This document shows, one piece after another, positions 8,182-17,150 of a DNA stretch of 64,000 nt. The notes beneath the pieces are model-generated. The model had not been told where the DNA came from and did not search any database. It saw nothing but the letters and a program-made list of their open reading frames with translations. Location of the stretch: contig NZ_LMDB01000038.1 in assembly GCF_001425005.1 (NCBI RefSeq), forward strand, positions 262,978 through 326,977. Reading direction: 5' to 3'. How positions within the stretch are numbered: position 1 is the stretch's first letter; each line of letters begins with the position of its first letter. The DNA is from Duganella sp. Root336D2 (lineage in GTDB: Bacteria; Pseudomonadota; Gammaproteobacteria; Burkholderiales; Burkholderiaceae_D). Position numbers and translations under genes: made by a program.

Positions 8182-9677
8182 GTCCGGTCTGAATAAATCA
8201 AAATTCAGAGCGACGTCAGTTGCCATCGGGACTGCCGGCGTATCGCCAGGTTCAGTGACGACATTAGGTCGGCGGAAATCTGGGCAAAAAGAAGCCGTAG
8301 CTTCCTGAGGATCATGCGCAGGTTGTGCCCGCATCCGCACAACAGCGCATGGAACGCATCGCCGTCGGTCCCTTTCAGCCAATTACGCCGCAGGCGCCCG
8401 TCATTTTTCATGTGCCCGATTGCTGGCTCGATGGCGCTGCGGCGGCGGATGTCGCGCCGCAAGCGCTGGGTGATGTTTCGCTTGAGCTTGGGGTGGTAGA
8501 CCTTGGTGCCGGGCTGGACATCCACGCCGCGATAGCCCAGGTCCACAAAGACTTCCTTGGGTTGGCAGTCGGTCAGGATCGACACCTGCTCCAGCGCTTC
8601 AAACAGCGTGTGTCCGTCGTACGGATTGCCAGGCATGCTGCGCATGCCGACCACCAGACCTTCCTTGTGCGTGGTGGCAATCGAGACCTTCACGCCGAAC
8701 TCGTAGGGCTGGCGCGATTTGCCTTTGGCGATGCACTCCGCCTCGGGCGCGTGCAGGCTGTACAGCTTATTCTTGTCCTTCTGCTTTTGAGTCAACAAAC
8801 GCTTGGTCTTGGCCAGCAAATCACCGGCCTTGCCCTGCATGGCTGCGGGCAGCTTTTCCACTTGGCGCTGCACGTCGCGCCACACCCGGCCTACCACTGT
8901 CTTCAACTTTTTCAGGCTGCCGCGCATACGCTTGTATTGCTTGGCATGAGCGTAGCGGCCAGTCTGTGCCGCCAGTTTCGGCGCTTCCCGGTTGTAGTTC
9001 TGGCGCAGAACCAAACCGCCTTCAGTGGCCAGCTTGACCAAGTGCTGCCTGGCCCGCTCCAGCAGTTTACTGTCGGTGGGATGGGCGATCGCTTTCTCCT
9101 GCACCGTGCTGTCAACGATAATTTTCTGGTAGCTCTGTGGCTTGACGACCTTGGTCGATTCGGCGGCCTTGATCGTTTGCGTCAGCATCCATTCCAAGCC
9201 TTCCTCGCCGATACGATTGCGCCAGCGCGTCAATGAACTTGGATCGATCGGCGGGCGGTGCTGGAACCAGGTTTCGCCGCAGAACAGCTGCCAATATGGA
9301 TTCTCGACCCAACCCCACACCACGTCTTCGTCCGACAGGGCAAAGGTATGCTGCAAGTACAGCAGGCCGGCAATCAGGCGCGTTGGCGTGGCGGGACGGC
9401 CTCGCGACGATGGAAAGTGGGGTGCCCACTTTTGTTCAAACACTTGCCAGTCGATGTGCTTGGCCAATCTGGCCAGCGGGTGCTGCGGGTTCACCAACTC
9501 GTCTAGCCGTTGGCGAAACATGTCATTGCTTTGCGGTCCGACTGGCTTTGGTCCCATCTGCCCCTCTGGAATTTGCAAGGAATTGCCTCTATTCTAACGA
9601 AACCTTGCAAATTGCAGCAGTGTTTTTCAGGCGTTTCGCCTTTAGAATCAGGCTCCGTTCAATTGTTCAGGGCCGAC
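8182..9677 (-). mobile_element. IS5-family insertion sequence with intact transposase
   Basis: The left end (GTCCGGTCTGAATAAATCA) and the reverse complement of the right end (GTCGGCCCTGAACAATTGA) match at 13 of 19 positions. TACCGA flanks both sides. Deleting the element plus one TACCGA joins the lipoprotein codons in frame as GAIHYARYTREKGW, which aligns with GAIYFNKYTRGLGW of the intact paralogue. This supports both boundaries. The length is 1496 bp. A 6-bp duplication is longer than the 2-4 bp usual for many IS5 subgroups, so the subgroup is left open. Confidence 0.87.
8205..9557 (-). CDS. IS5-family DDE transposase
   Basis: The transposase is about 450 aa. The ATG at 9557 has a strong ribosome site (AGAGGGG, about four bases upstream); an upstream TTG at 9578 is less likely. 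An N-terminal DUF772-like part (SRGRPATPTRLIAGLLYLQ) precedes a DDE domain, with Asp in KIIVDSTVQE, Asp in EVFVDLGYRG, and Glu in SAIEPAIGHMKNDGRL. The stop lies only about 23 bp inside the left IS end. No frameshift is seen, so the enzyme looks functional. Confidence 0.9.
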   Translation of the reverse strand: MGPKPVGPQSNDMFRQRLDELVNPQHPLARLAKHIDWQVFEQKWAPHFPSSRGRPATPTRLIAGLLYLQHTFALSDEDVVWGWVENPYWQLFCGETWFQHRPPIDPSSLTRWRNRIGEEGLEWMLTQTIKAAESTKVVKPQSYQKIIVDSTVQEKAIAHPTDSKLLERARQHLVKLATEGGLVLRQNYNREAPKLAAQTGRYAHAKQYKRMRGSLKKLKTVVGRVWRDVQRQVEKLPAAMQGKAGDLLAKTKRLLTQKQKDKNKLYSLHAPEAECIAKGKSRQPYEFGVKVSIATTHKEGLVVGMRSMPGNPYDGHTLFEALEQVSILTDCQPKEVFVDLGYRGVDVQPGTKVYHPKLKRNITQRLRRDIRRRSAIEPAIGHMKNDGRLRRNWLKGTDGDAFHALLCGCGHNLRMILRKLRLLFAQISADLMSSLNLAIRRQSRWQLTSL

Positions 9678-9683
9678 TACCGA
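9678..9683. repeat. Target site duplication TACCGA, right copy
   Basis: This hexamer is identical to 8176-8181 and directly flanks the right end of the IS5-family element. Confidence 0.75.
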
Positions 9684-10249
9684 GCGTAGTGAATAGCTCC
9701 AGTTGTGCCGTCATTCTGGCGCCATGCCGCAATGGCGTTGCCATTGCTGTCGACCGAAATGTGGGGTTTGCTCGAACTGCCGGATACATCAACCTTAATA
9801 GGCTTGCTCCACTCCCTTTCTGTCGTCGTCGTAAAACTTAGCAATCGTGTGCCCGAGAGTGTTTCCCCCGACTTTCCTTGTAGGCTGACCGCATCAATTG
9901 AATATGTCGTGCCACGAGCCAAGCGTTGCGGAAGGGTGAGCGTCAGCTTATTCCCGGCGACAGTGACGTTTGCCGGAATACTGCCGATCGGGTTCTGAAG
10001 AACTATTTTCTCAGAGGATACAGTGGATGGATTCAGTTCACGATCAAATACGACTTCGATGGGGCCATTTCGGTTTGCACTATTAGATGCATCACCGGGA
10101 GTAGTAGTAGAGACCTTTAGTTGTCCCACAGTGCTAGGTGGAGCAGGCTCCTGACTTCCCGACGAACCTCCGCACCCCGCGATCACAACGGAAGTCATGG
10201 ATGCGAGAAGGAAATGTGCTTTTCTTACTGCCGTTTTTGATTTGCGCAT
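9678..10249 (-). pseudogene. N-terminal fragment of the broken Ig-like lipoprotein
   Basis: The fragment starts at the ATG at 10249 with a lipoprotein signal almost identical to that of the intact paralogue (lipobox VIAGC) and contains the whole Ig-like domain. The reading frame then enters the IS5-family element and stops two codons after the alignment breaks. About 190 aa could still be made and lipidated. The roughly 50 bp upstream resemble the region upstream of 5341, so transcription signals may be intact. Confidence 0.85.
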
Positions 10250-10357
10250 GACTGATCCATATCTGACTGCTTTGTTAGTTCTAGCTTGGTTTTTGTTGTA
10301 CCAGCCGTGCTGGGAACTCATCACCGACCTGCCGGGCGATGCTCGGGAATCAGTAAA

Positions 10358-11185
10358 TTAATTATCAATATTATATTTCCCAAAGCAGGCATGTACGAGT
10401 GTTCTAAGTACCTTGAAATTTCCGCGGAATGCCGAAATTTTGGTCGGAACCTCGCCCTTCGGATAGCGGCGCACCGTTGCAATTTCTAGGCAACGATAGT
10501 TCAATTGTGGAACACGGTGCGAAAGGTAGGCGAGGAGTTCGTATTCGCGGAAAATATCGCGGAACGCGCCGACATCCGGATCCTGCAGCATCTTGCGGCT
10601 GTATGCGCGGAAGCCTTGAGTGGTGTCAGTCCACTTGAAGCCAGAACTCAAAGAGAGCGCAGGTGCGTGGATAAAGCGGATCGCAAAGTCGCGCGACTTC
10701 GGCGTGTTCTCGGCTACGCCGCCGGAAATGAAGCGAGAGGCCTGCACAAAGTCGACGCCTGTTTCCAGTGCCTCAATGAACTTTGGGATGGCATCCGGAT
10801 CGTCCTTGTCGTTGCCGTCAATCGTGACGATGCCGTCATATCCCTGGTCCAGCGCAAACGCATAAGCGCAACGCAGCTGGGCGCTCAATTTGCCAGGGCC
10901 TTTCTTGACGATCAGGCCGCTCACGTCGAAGCGCTTGAGCGCTTCGAGTTCCATTGAGCCATCCGTGCTGCCGCCATCGACAATGATGATGTCGGCAATC
11001 GCCGAGATCCGGCAGGCCTGCATACGCTGCAACAGGTTTCGGATGCGGTCGCCTTCGTTGATCACAGGGATCACCACACAATACGCGTGCTGCTTGCCCT
11101 GCCAAAGCGGCACTTCCATCGCTGGCACTTTCCACGTTTCGCGGCCAGCTGGTTTGATGTTCTCTGGAATATTCATTGGATTCAT
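10358..11185 (-). CDS. GT2 family, polyprenyl-phosphate sugar transferase-like
   Basis: This is a soluble GT-A glycosyltransferase of the DPM1/GtrB type: CVVIPVINEGDRI near residue 35, IIVDGGSTDGS, and TIDGNDKDDP with the acidic metal site. It lacks C-terminal membrane helices, so it is probably a peripheral enzyme loading a sugar onto a polyprenyl phosphate. The start overlaps the stop of the EmrE-like gene by 4 bp (ATGA), so the two are translationally coupled. It is the last gene of the minus-strand operon from 16744. The sugar is unknown. Confidence 0.85.
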   Translation of the reverse strand: MNPMNIPENIKPAGRETWKVPAMEVPLWQGKQHAYCVVIPVINEGDRIRNLLQRMQACRISAIADIIIVDGGSTDGSMELEALKRFDVSGLIVKKGPGKLSAQLRCAYAFALDQGYDGIVTIDGNDKDDPDAIPKFIEALETGVDFVQASRFISGGVAENTPKSRDFAIRFIHAPALSLSSGFKWTDTTQGFRAYSRKMLQDPDVGAFRDIFREYELLAYLSHRVPQLNYRCLEIATVRRYPKGEVPTKISAFRGNFKVLRTLVHACFGKYNIDN

Positions 11186-11538
11186 GCCACGCGCGCCGTA
11201 ATGAGTGTTACACCTGAAATCACCAGGACTATCCCGGCGATCGTGGTCCAGTGGAAAGGTTCACGGAAGAGAAAAATGGAGAATAGTGCGACCGTGGCAA
11301 CTGCACCCGAAGTCAGGATCGGGTGCGCAACGTTCAACGGCAGGCGCGCCAGCGCGGCGGCATAAAGCAGGAAGGCCGCGCCATACAGCCCGAGGCCCAG
11401 CCAGAACGGCCAATTGCTGAGCGCCGCCATCGGATCTGCGGGCGACGGGAATTTGCGAGGCGGCATCATCGCGATTTTGACCAGCACGCTGGCGGATGCA
11501 TTGGCAAGAATGCCAGTTAATAAAATTATCCACTTCAT
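11182..11538 (-). CDS. EmrE/ArnE-like four-helix membrane protein
   Basis: The protein has 118 aa with four hydrophobic helices in the small drug-metabolite transporter pattern (start MKWIILLTGILANASASVL; end IAGIVLVISGVTLITARVA). The ATG at 11538 overlaps the previous stop by 4 bp and has AGG upstream; a longer frame to 11766 has no homology-like content and is rejected. Small EmrE-type proteins beside polyprenyl-phosphate sugar transferases often flip the lipid-linked sugar, as ArnE/ArnF do. That role is inferred from context; a small-molecule exporter is the alternative. Confidence 0.8.
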   Translation of the reverse strand: MKWIILLTGILANASASVLVKIAMMPPRKFPSPADPMAALSNWPFWLGLGLYGAAFLLYAAALARLPLNVAHPILTSGAVATVALFSIFLFREPFHWTTIAGIVLVISGVTLITARVA

Positions 11539-12368
11539 ACTGATATACCTGCTACTGGGCGATAGAAATTGGTTACGCGGGTGAGCGCACGCTCGATGGC
11601 GGCAATGTGGGGCTCGTCTTTGGTTGCGACCATCTCGATTGAGGCAACATGGGCGGGGAGGAATCGGGCCATCGCCTCGTGCAGATTGCCGTGGTCGGTG
11701 TCGAGGTCGCCGATAGGGACCAGGTTCGGTTCGCTGACGTGCACGTGGCCGATCAGATCCGCGCAATCCTCAAGCACCGTGTTAGCCGATTCGCCGTTGA
11801 TGGTCAGCGCCCCGGTATCGAGCTGCATCCGGATCGCCGGATGGGCGACGCTCCTGACCACTTGCGCCGTTTCGGCGCTGGTAGTCATGAAGTTGGCGCC
11901 ATAGCAGGTCGGATTCGGCTCCAGGCAGATGATCACGCCCTGTTCGAGGGCAATGTCGCCGAGCCGCCGGAAGAATGGCACCGCCTCCGCCAAGGCCTGC
12001 TCATCGCTCAAACCGGTGCGATCGCGATTTTTCGGCGAGCCGAAAACCAGGCGCGTTGCGCCCAACCCCGAAGCGATGCGGCAAACTGCGGCCAGGTGCG
12101 CGAGCAGGGCATTCTGCACCTCCGTCGGCCCAAACACATTCAGGCCGACGGTGCCGAACAGAAGCGCCTGCATTCCCGTGATCTCGATGCCGCGCTCTGC
12201 CCACCATTGTTTGACGGCTTCGATGTCGGAGACGGATGCTTTGGCAGGCTCCGGGAAATATTTTCCGGGCGCGATATCAATGGCGTCAACGCTGAATTTT
12301 TTCAGCAGCGTTGCCATGCCTTCGTCTTCGACGATGTCCCACGCAATGTTGGAAATAGCGAGCCTCAT
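11535..12368 (-). CDS. Sugar phosphate isomerase/epimerase (TIM barrel)
   Basis: The protein is about 277 aa and belongs to the xylose isomerase-like TIM-barrel AP-endonuclease-2 family. Typical segments are AISNIAWD at the start, GIEITGMQALLFG, VIICLEPNPTCYGANFM with the metal-ligand Glu, LDTGALTINGE, and HVHVSEPNL with metal-binding His. The ATG at 12368 has GGAG upstream and overlaps the preceding stop by 4 bp. It probably isomerises or epimerises a sugar or sugar-acid precursor of the surface glycan made by this operon; the substrate cannot be read from sequence. Confidence 0.83.
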   Translation of the reverse strand: MRLAISNIAWDIVEDEGMATLLKKFSVDAIDIAPGKYFPEPAKASVSDIEAVKQWWAERGIEITGMQALLFGTVGLNVFGPTEVQNALLAHLAAVCRIASGLGATRLVFGSPKNRDRTGLSDEQALAEAVPFFRRLGDIALEQGVIICLEPNPTCYGANFMTTSAETAQVVRSVAHPAIRMQLDTGALTINGESANTVLEDCADLIGHVHVSEPNLVPIGDLDTDHGNLHEAMARFLPAHVASIEMVATKDEPHIAAIERALTRVTNFYRPVAGISV

Positions 12369-13150
12369 GCGGCATCTCCAGTCTTGAGTGGTTCGGACTG
12401 TGCATATGCCCGGATTGCCAGAATCGTTTCGCGCGCACTGTATTGATGGCACCCGCCTGCGCCAAATTGGCCGGCATAGCGCGTCTGCATGTCATAGTGG
12501 GCCGGCGCGTTGGCCAGCTCCTGGGTGAAGGACCGCCCGAAGCCATGCAGCGAAACGTCCGCCACGCTGACCGGTTCAGAGGTCAGGTGCACCAGTTTCA
12601 GCCCTTTTTCCAACGCGGTCTGGATGTCGAACCAGAGGTTCACCATCGGGTAGAACTGGAACACTCCGCGGCTCTCGATTGCGTGCAGATTATTATTGTT
12701 CAGGAAATCGAAAATGACGTTCTTTCGCAAGCCCGGGCCGACCAGGCCTGGCAGGCGGACAATCAAATGCTTTGGAAAATGTTCCTCGACGAACTTTTCC
12801 AGCAGGCGGCGGTGCAGTCCATAGGCGTGCAGCCCGTCTTCGTCGATAGGAGTATCTTCGTCCACCCCTTGCGGATTCTTGAATACATCAACCGTGCTGA
12901 TCAGCACAAAGGTATCGCAGGTAATGGTCTTCAGGTGGTTGATCAGCCCTTCTATCTTGGCCTTGTCTTCTGCTGGATTGCCGTTGGCGATCCATTTCTG
13001 CGCGGGGGCGCCGGCGCAGACGACGACATCGAATTCCTGGTTGTCGATTTCGTGGATATTGGTTGAGCGGTACAGCGCCTCGAAGGATGCTTGCTTGAGC
13101 AGCGTGGTTCCGACGAAACCGGAATAACCAATCAATGCGTTCTTTTTCAT
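12365..13150 (-). CDS. NAD(P)-dependent sugar dehydrogenase/epimerase-like
   Basis: This is a 261-aa Rossmann protein starting with KNALIGYSGFVGTTLL, the nucleotide-binding glycine motif. VLISTVDVF stands for the serine segment, and YGLHRRLLE is the Y-x3-K-like position with Arg in place of Lys. That substitution may mean altered or absent dehydrogenase activity. GGAGCGATAA precedes the ATG. The stop of the FAD oxidoreductase gene lies directly against this start, and the downstream gene overlaps by 4 bp. It resembles the RmlD/SDR families but is divergent. Confidence 0.75.
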   Translation of the reverse strand: MKKNALIGYSGFVGTTLLKQASFEALYRSTNIHEIDNQEFDVVVCAGAPAQKWIANGNPAEDKAKIEGLINHLKTITCDTFVLISTVDVFKNPQGVDEDTPIDEDGLHAYGLHRRLLEKFVEEHFPKHLIVRLPGLVGPGLRKNVIFDFLNNNNLHAIESRGVFQFYPMVNLWFDIQTALEKGLKLVHLTSEPVSVADVSLHGFGRSFTQELANAPAHYDMQTRYAGQFGAGGCHQYSARETILAIRAYAQSEPLKTGDAA

Positions 13151-14281
13151 TTATCGCTCCGCAACGTTCTCAAATTGCTCAGTTTCGAGTTTTTCAAGCA
13201 CGTCGTAAATATTGTCGATCTTCCCGCCCAGCACCGAGTAGCAGCCAGGTAGTTCAGCGTGTTGTTCGAACAGGATTGGGCGACCATCGTCGCCTTCATT
13301 CTTTTGCAAAATCGTTTTGACCTCAAACAGCGAGTCGGCGTATTTTGCGTCAAGCACCGACGGCATGTAGCGACCCACGTCCCGCAGCATGCGGTCGACG
13401 CGCGATTCACGTTCATATTCCTGCAGTTTCCTGTACGGGTCATCCCCACTCTCATCCTGCCAGCTGAAATGTGGCGTGTAGCGCACGTGGGAAAGTGTGT
13501 GCAGACCGCGGGCAGGGAAGGGCATCATGGAGAAGAACGGGCCGTCCATCACGGTTACGCCGAGCCCTTCCAATGCCGACGGGGCCTTGACCAGGGCCAT
13601 TTCGGTGATCTCGTGTTTTAAGCGTGTCTTGGTCCCTGGGAATTCCCCTGACAGTTGATTCAGCCCGCTGTAGGTGCAGTTGAAGAGGTAACGGCAACGC
13701 ACGGAATCCGAATCGCCGTTCTCATTCAAGGTTGTTACCTGCAGCCCCGCCCCCGCGTCGCGCGCCACGGTCATTGCCCTGGTCGACAGGCGCACTTCGA
13801 CGCCGGATTCCTGAAGCTCTTTTTGCGCCCAAGCCGCAAGGCGGGTCGAATCAAAGGCATATTCTTCAACCAGGAACACCGCTTCGATCAGACGCGGTTC
13901 AAACAACTTCTGCAGGCTAGCTTCGGCTGGCTCAATCCTGGCACCAATCTCGTAGCAAAAGCGCTCGAACTGCTTGGCTGTCACTTTAGAATTGCGCCGC
14001 GCAATGGCGTAGAGCTTGGTGAAATCCTGCTTGACTGCCTCAGGCCAGTCACGAACGAAACGGGGCAAGTTTACACGGCTACGGAAAGCCGTGGTGAAGC
14101 TACGCGGGTAGTGGTATCCATTATGGACACGGGCCTGATTGTGATACGAAGCCCGGCAGAGCAGTTTTGGTTCCCGCTCGAGCAAGACCACACGCTTGAG
14201 GCCGCGCTCCTTGGCCAGGTAGATGGCGATTGCTGCGCCATAAAATCCTCCGCCAATGATGACTGCATCTGCGTCCGTCAT
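13151..14281 (-). CDS. FAD-dependent oxidoreductase (DAO-like)
   Basis: The protein has 376 aa with an N-terminal dinucleotide-binding motif DAVIIGGGFYGAAIAIYLA and a following Glu (LLEREPKLL), as in D-amino-acid oxidase/glycine oxidase-type flavoproteins. NQARVHNGYHYPRS follows, which is common in surface-glycan flavoproteins. The ATG at 14281 is preferred over the TTG two codons upstream. Next to sugar epimerase and GT genes it probably oxidises a glycan precursor rather than an amino acid; this is inference from context. Confidence 0.8.
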   Translation of the reverse strand: MTDADAVIIGGGFYGAAIAIYLAKERGLKRVVLLEREPKLLCRASYHNQARVHNGYHYPRSFTTAFRSRVNLPRFVRDWPEAVKQDFTKLYAIARRNSKVTAKQFERFCYEIGARIEPAEASLQKLFEPRLIEAVFLVEEYAFDSTRLAAWAQKELQESGVEVRLSTRAMTVARDAGAGLQVTTLNENGDSDSVRCRYLFNCTYSGLNQLSGEFPGTKTRLKHEITEMALVKAPSALEGLGVTVMDGPFFSMMPFPARGLHTLSHVRYTPHFSWQDESGDDPYRKLQEYERESRVDRMLRDVGRYMPSVLDAKYADSLFEVKTILQKNEGDDGRPILFEQHAELPGCYSVLGGKIDNIYDVLEKLETEQFENVAER

Positions 14282-14289
14282 GCTCAAAA

Positions 14290-15315
14290 TCAGGTACCTA
14301 TGGGTGCAGCTGGATGCTCGACGCTGACAGGCCGGGCATTCACCGTTTCAATGTTCAGTTTTTCTTTGCGGGTCACGCGGGCACTCGTGAACTCTTGTCC
14401 AACGTGATAGAGCGGTCCCTCGTTGGACAAAGTCGCCATGTGCAGGATGTACTCGCCCAACACAAGCAGCACGAGCGAAATCAGGAAAAACATGCCGGAC
14501 TGTTGAAGAGACAGGCTGATCCAGCCTGGCGCGACGTCGGATTTGAAAATGCCGACTGCGACGACATAAATCGAATACACCAAGTTGGCAACTGCACCAA
14601 ACAGCGACAAGCTGGTCACCAGACGCATTGGCGTCTGGGTTGTAGAAACTAGCAGGCGCATTCCGCGATCGATACTCGCGCCAAGCTTCTTGATGCCCCC
14701 CGCGATCGGGGCTGCACTGTACTCCATATTGACGCGCGCGAAACCTCCGGTCGCGGGTAGGTGCCGGTAAGTTACAGAGGGCTGCGGATGCTGCAGAATG
14801 AAATTGATGACTCGCTTGCTGAGAAGTCTGTAACTCGGAGCTTCCTTCGCCAGATGGATGCCATTAAAGCTCTTGTAAAGCGAGTGAAACGCACTGTTGG
14901 CCAAGCGGTATGGCAGGCTCTGGCGGGGTTTTTGGGTATTGTTGGCAAACACGACGTCAGCGCCACTGACGGCTTTCTCCAGCATTTGTGGCAGGAATGC
15001 GATGTCATCGATCAGTGGGTCAATAACTGCAACAAAATCCCCCAGCGCATTCTCCAAGCCAACCCAAGCCGCGGTGTCGCTATTTACTTCCTTGGTCAAG
15101 GCGTAGACTTGCAGGTTCGGCAAGCCCTGCTGGGTGGTCAGGGACTTGAGTATGCTGACGCTCTCGTCATCGGACGCATTGTCGACGATGATTAACTCAT
15201 AGTCGCTGGCATACGAAGCCACCTGTTCGCTGGCTGCACTGAGAATGCCTTCCAATTGCACGCCTTGATTGCGGACTACAAATACAACCGATAGAAAGAC
15301 AGGATAGAAAGCCAT
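14290..15315 (-). CDS. GT2 family transferase with C-terminal membrane helices
   Basis: This is a GtrB-like polyprenyl-phosphate glycosyltransferase. A GT-A domain (LSVVFVVRNQG, IIVDNASDDES, VAVIDPLIDD at the DxD position) is followed by two hydrophobic helices near residues 235-300. The ATG at 15315 has AGGA nine bases upstream; the GTG at 15348 lacks a ribosome site. With the EmrE-like and GT-C-like genes it fits a lipid-linked sugar transfer system. The second Asp of DxD is replaced in the motif as read (DPLIDD), so metal binding may use neighbouring acids. Confidence 0.8.
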   Translation of the reverse strand: MAFYPVFLSVVFVVRNQGVQLEGILSAASEQVASYASDYELIIVDNASDDESVSILKSLTTQQGLPNLQVYALTKEVNSDTAAWVGLENALGDFVAVIDPLIDDIAFLPQMLEKAVSGADVVFANNTQKPRQSLPYRLANSAFHSLYKSFNGIHLAKEAPSYRLLSKRVINFILQHPQPSVTYRHLPATGGFARVNMEYSAAPIAGGIKKLGASIDRGMRLLVSTTQTPMRLVTSLSLFGAVANLVYSIYVVAVGIFKSDVAPGWISLSLQQSGMFFLISLVLLVLGEYILHMATLSNEGPLYHVGQEFTSARVTRKEKLNIETVNARPVSVEHPAAPIGT

Positions 15316-15376
15316 GCGTGTGATTCCTCGAGCGCGAGTATTGCTCACGCCAGACGTAAATTTGATATAGCCCTGA

Positions 15377-16744
15377 TTATAAGCTGCGAGGAGCGGTGCG
15401 TCCCCGTCTTTGTGCTAAGAACTGCTTTGCGTCATTGTGCAGGGGTTTTAATGAAAAGACGGCGAAAGAAGCTACTATCAAAGCGCAAAAGTACGAGTAA
15501 TACAGGTAACGAAAATCTGATGCCGGGGCAATAAAGAAATGAGCTGCGATAAATGTGAGCGAAGACCCGCTGATCACAGCTGCAAGAAGTCTATGTTTTT
15601 TATTCAAAAACAAAACGGCAGCCGAAATAAATGTTAGCAACACATACAGCCAAGGATAAAAAATCCAAGGATGTGCTGACGGCTCTTTATCGAAAAAATC
15701 AGAAATTTCGTTAGCATTAAATTTGATGCCAAATTCATTTTCAACTACCAGCGGATTGGCGACATATGCTGCGGTCGATTGTCCAATCCTTAAAAGGGAA
15801 AGAAAGTTATCCCATCTATGGGCAAGGTAACTTCGCGGATAATCCTTGATGGCTTTAATCCACGAATCGCGGAGCTCCTCTGCAATTTGGGTGGACGGCG
15901 CTCGGAGTCCGACCAAGTCCTTTGTGTAGCCGTAGAAGAGGCCATTGTTGCCACCGACAATGTAATTTTGATTCAGTTCATCTTGTGATAGCTGAATTCG
16001 TTCATTAATGTAAGGTGGAAGCAAATTTTGTTTGATTTTTACTGAAATCGCAAGCAAGTCATAAATTTGGGTGTATTGCAAAGGATTGTCGTGCTTAACA
16101 GCAAGGGTACGAGTAACACCATAAGGAACAAGTATTGCAGCTGAAAGAATGATAGAAGTCAGCACAGCAAAAATTTTCCTATGGCGCACGCCGTCACTAT
16201 ACAACCAAAAAATTACAAGAAACGGAATGGCGAGAATGCCATTGGTCTTCACTCCGATTGCGAAGGTTATTAGAATGATCAGGATGCATCTTTCCAGCCA
16301 AGATGTCTTCCTCTGCCAGCAATAAGCGTTAATAACAATGGCCCAAGACATGAACAGGCTGCACGCAAATGCGACATCTTTCCAAATTTCGCCTAACACG
16401 AAGAATAGTGCTGGCCAAAGGCCTAAAATCGGGACTATATATGCGTATTGGCCGGCGCTCCGCCGGATGGCGTTTGTCAGGAGACCTAATCCACCCCAAT
16501 ACATCAAGAGATTCTGAATCAGGAAAGGCGCTGGACCTTGATAAAGATGATCCAATTGCCTCCACCACCATGCCATCAGCACGGGATGCCAGCTATTAAA
16601 TACGCCGAGGCGCGCCTCTCGATACTGGATCAGGGAGTCATTACTCATCCAGCCGGGAAAGAATGTCCAAGCGCTGACCAGAAGCCCCAAAACTATAATC
16701 AAGTAGATCGGCCGGGCGGAAGCCGTAGAGGCGGGACGAGACAT
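15377..16744 (-). CDS. Polytopic GT-C-like membrane protein, AT-rich
   Basis: The protein is about 455 aa with ten or more hydrophobic helices. The first loop contains SNDSLIQYREA then NSWHPVLMAWWW; this is like GT-C enzymes, which keep an acidic residue in the first periplasmic loop and use polyprenyl-linked donors. It would transfer the sugar loaded by the neighbouring GT2s. The ATG at 16744 is chosen just before the first helix; a 51-residue N-terminal extension to 16897 looks non-coding. The gene is visibly richer in A+T than its neighbours, which suggests separate acquisition. No acceptor can be named. Confidence 0.72.
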   Translation of the reverse strand: MSRPASTASARPIYLIIVLGLLVSAWTFFPGWMSNDSLIQYREARLGVFNSWHPVLMAWWWRQLDHLYQGPAPFLIQNLLMYWGGLGLLTNAIRRSAGQYAYIVPILGLWPALFFVLGEIWKDVAFACSLFMSWAIVINAYCWQRKTSWLERCILIILITFAIGVKTNGILAIPFLVIFWLYSDGVRHRKIFAVLTSIILSAAILVPYGVTRTLAVKHDNPLQYTQIYDLLAISVKIKQNLLPPYINERIQLSQDELNQNYIVGGNNGLFYGYTKDLVGLRAPSTQIAEELRDSWIKAIKDYPRSYLAHRWDNFLSLLRIGQSTAAYVANPLVVENEFGIKFNANEISDFFDKEPSAHPWIFYPWLYVLLTFISAAVLFLNKKHRLLAAVISGSSLTFIAAHFFIAPASDFRYLYYSYFCALIVASFAVFSLKPLHNDAKQFLAQRRGRTAPRSL

Positions 16745-17150
16745 GTAGGAGTCCGGTTCAAAAAGATCCTGATTGTAAACCACACCTAGCGCTGGGTGTG
16801 CCTGTTGCTCAACATCCCAGCACATCTGGCTTTGCGAAGAGTCAGGAGTCGAGCACGAGACAAGGAAGAGCCTGTCGTTCGATGCCAGGCTGCACATTTT
16901 TCGAAGGGGGTGGGTTGGGCCTGGATGTTAAAATAGAAAATTGTGTCCTTTCAAGTGCATGAGCTTTGCGCGTTTGCCGGTTCTGATAGCTGGTGCAGCT
17001 TCGTCTGAGAATTGGCGTATAGCGTACCCCTTGTTTCGCAGGCGAAGAATCAGTTAATTTTTTAGCTTACTTGCGTGGCAGCGCTCTTTTGCGAATCCGC
17101 TGTCGCGAGGTGGCGCTGAGCTCGTTGGCCTCGTTATCGTTGATAGTTAA
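16745..17150. other. Divergent intergenic region, no gene seen
   Basis: About 400 bp lie between divergent operons (GT-C-like to the left, double GT2 to the right) and must hold both promoters. No well-spaced -35/-10 pair could be assigned with confidence, and there is no obvious hairpin or conserved leader. Confidence 0.6.
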
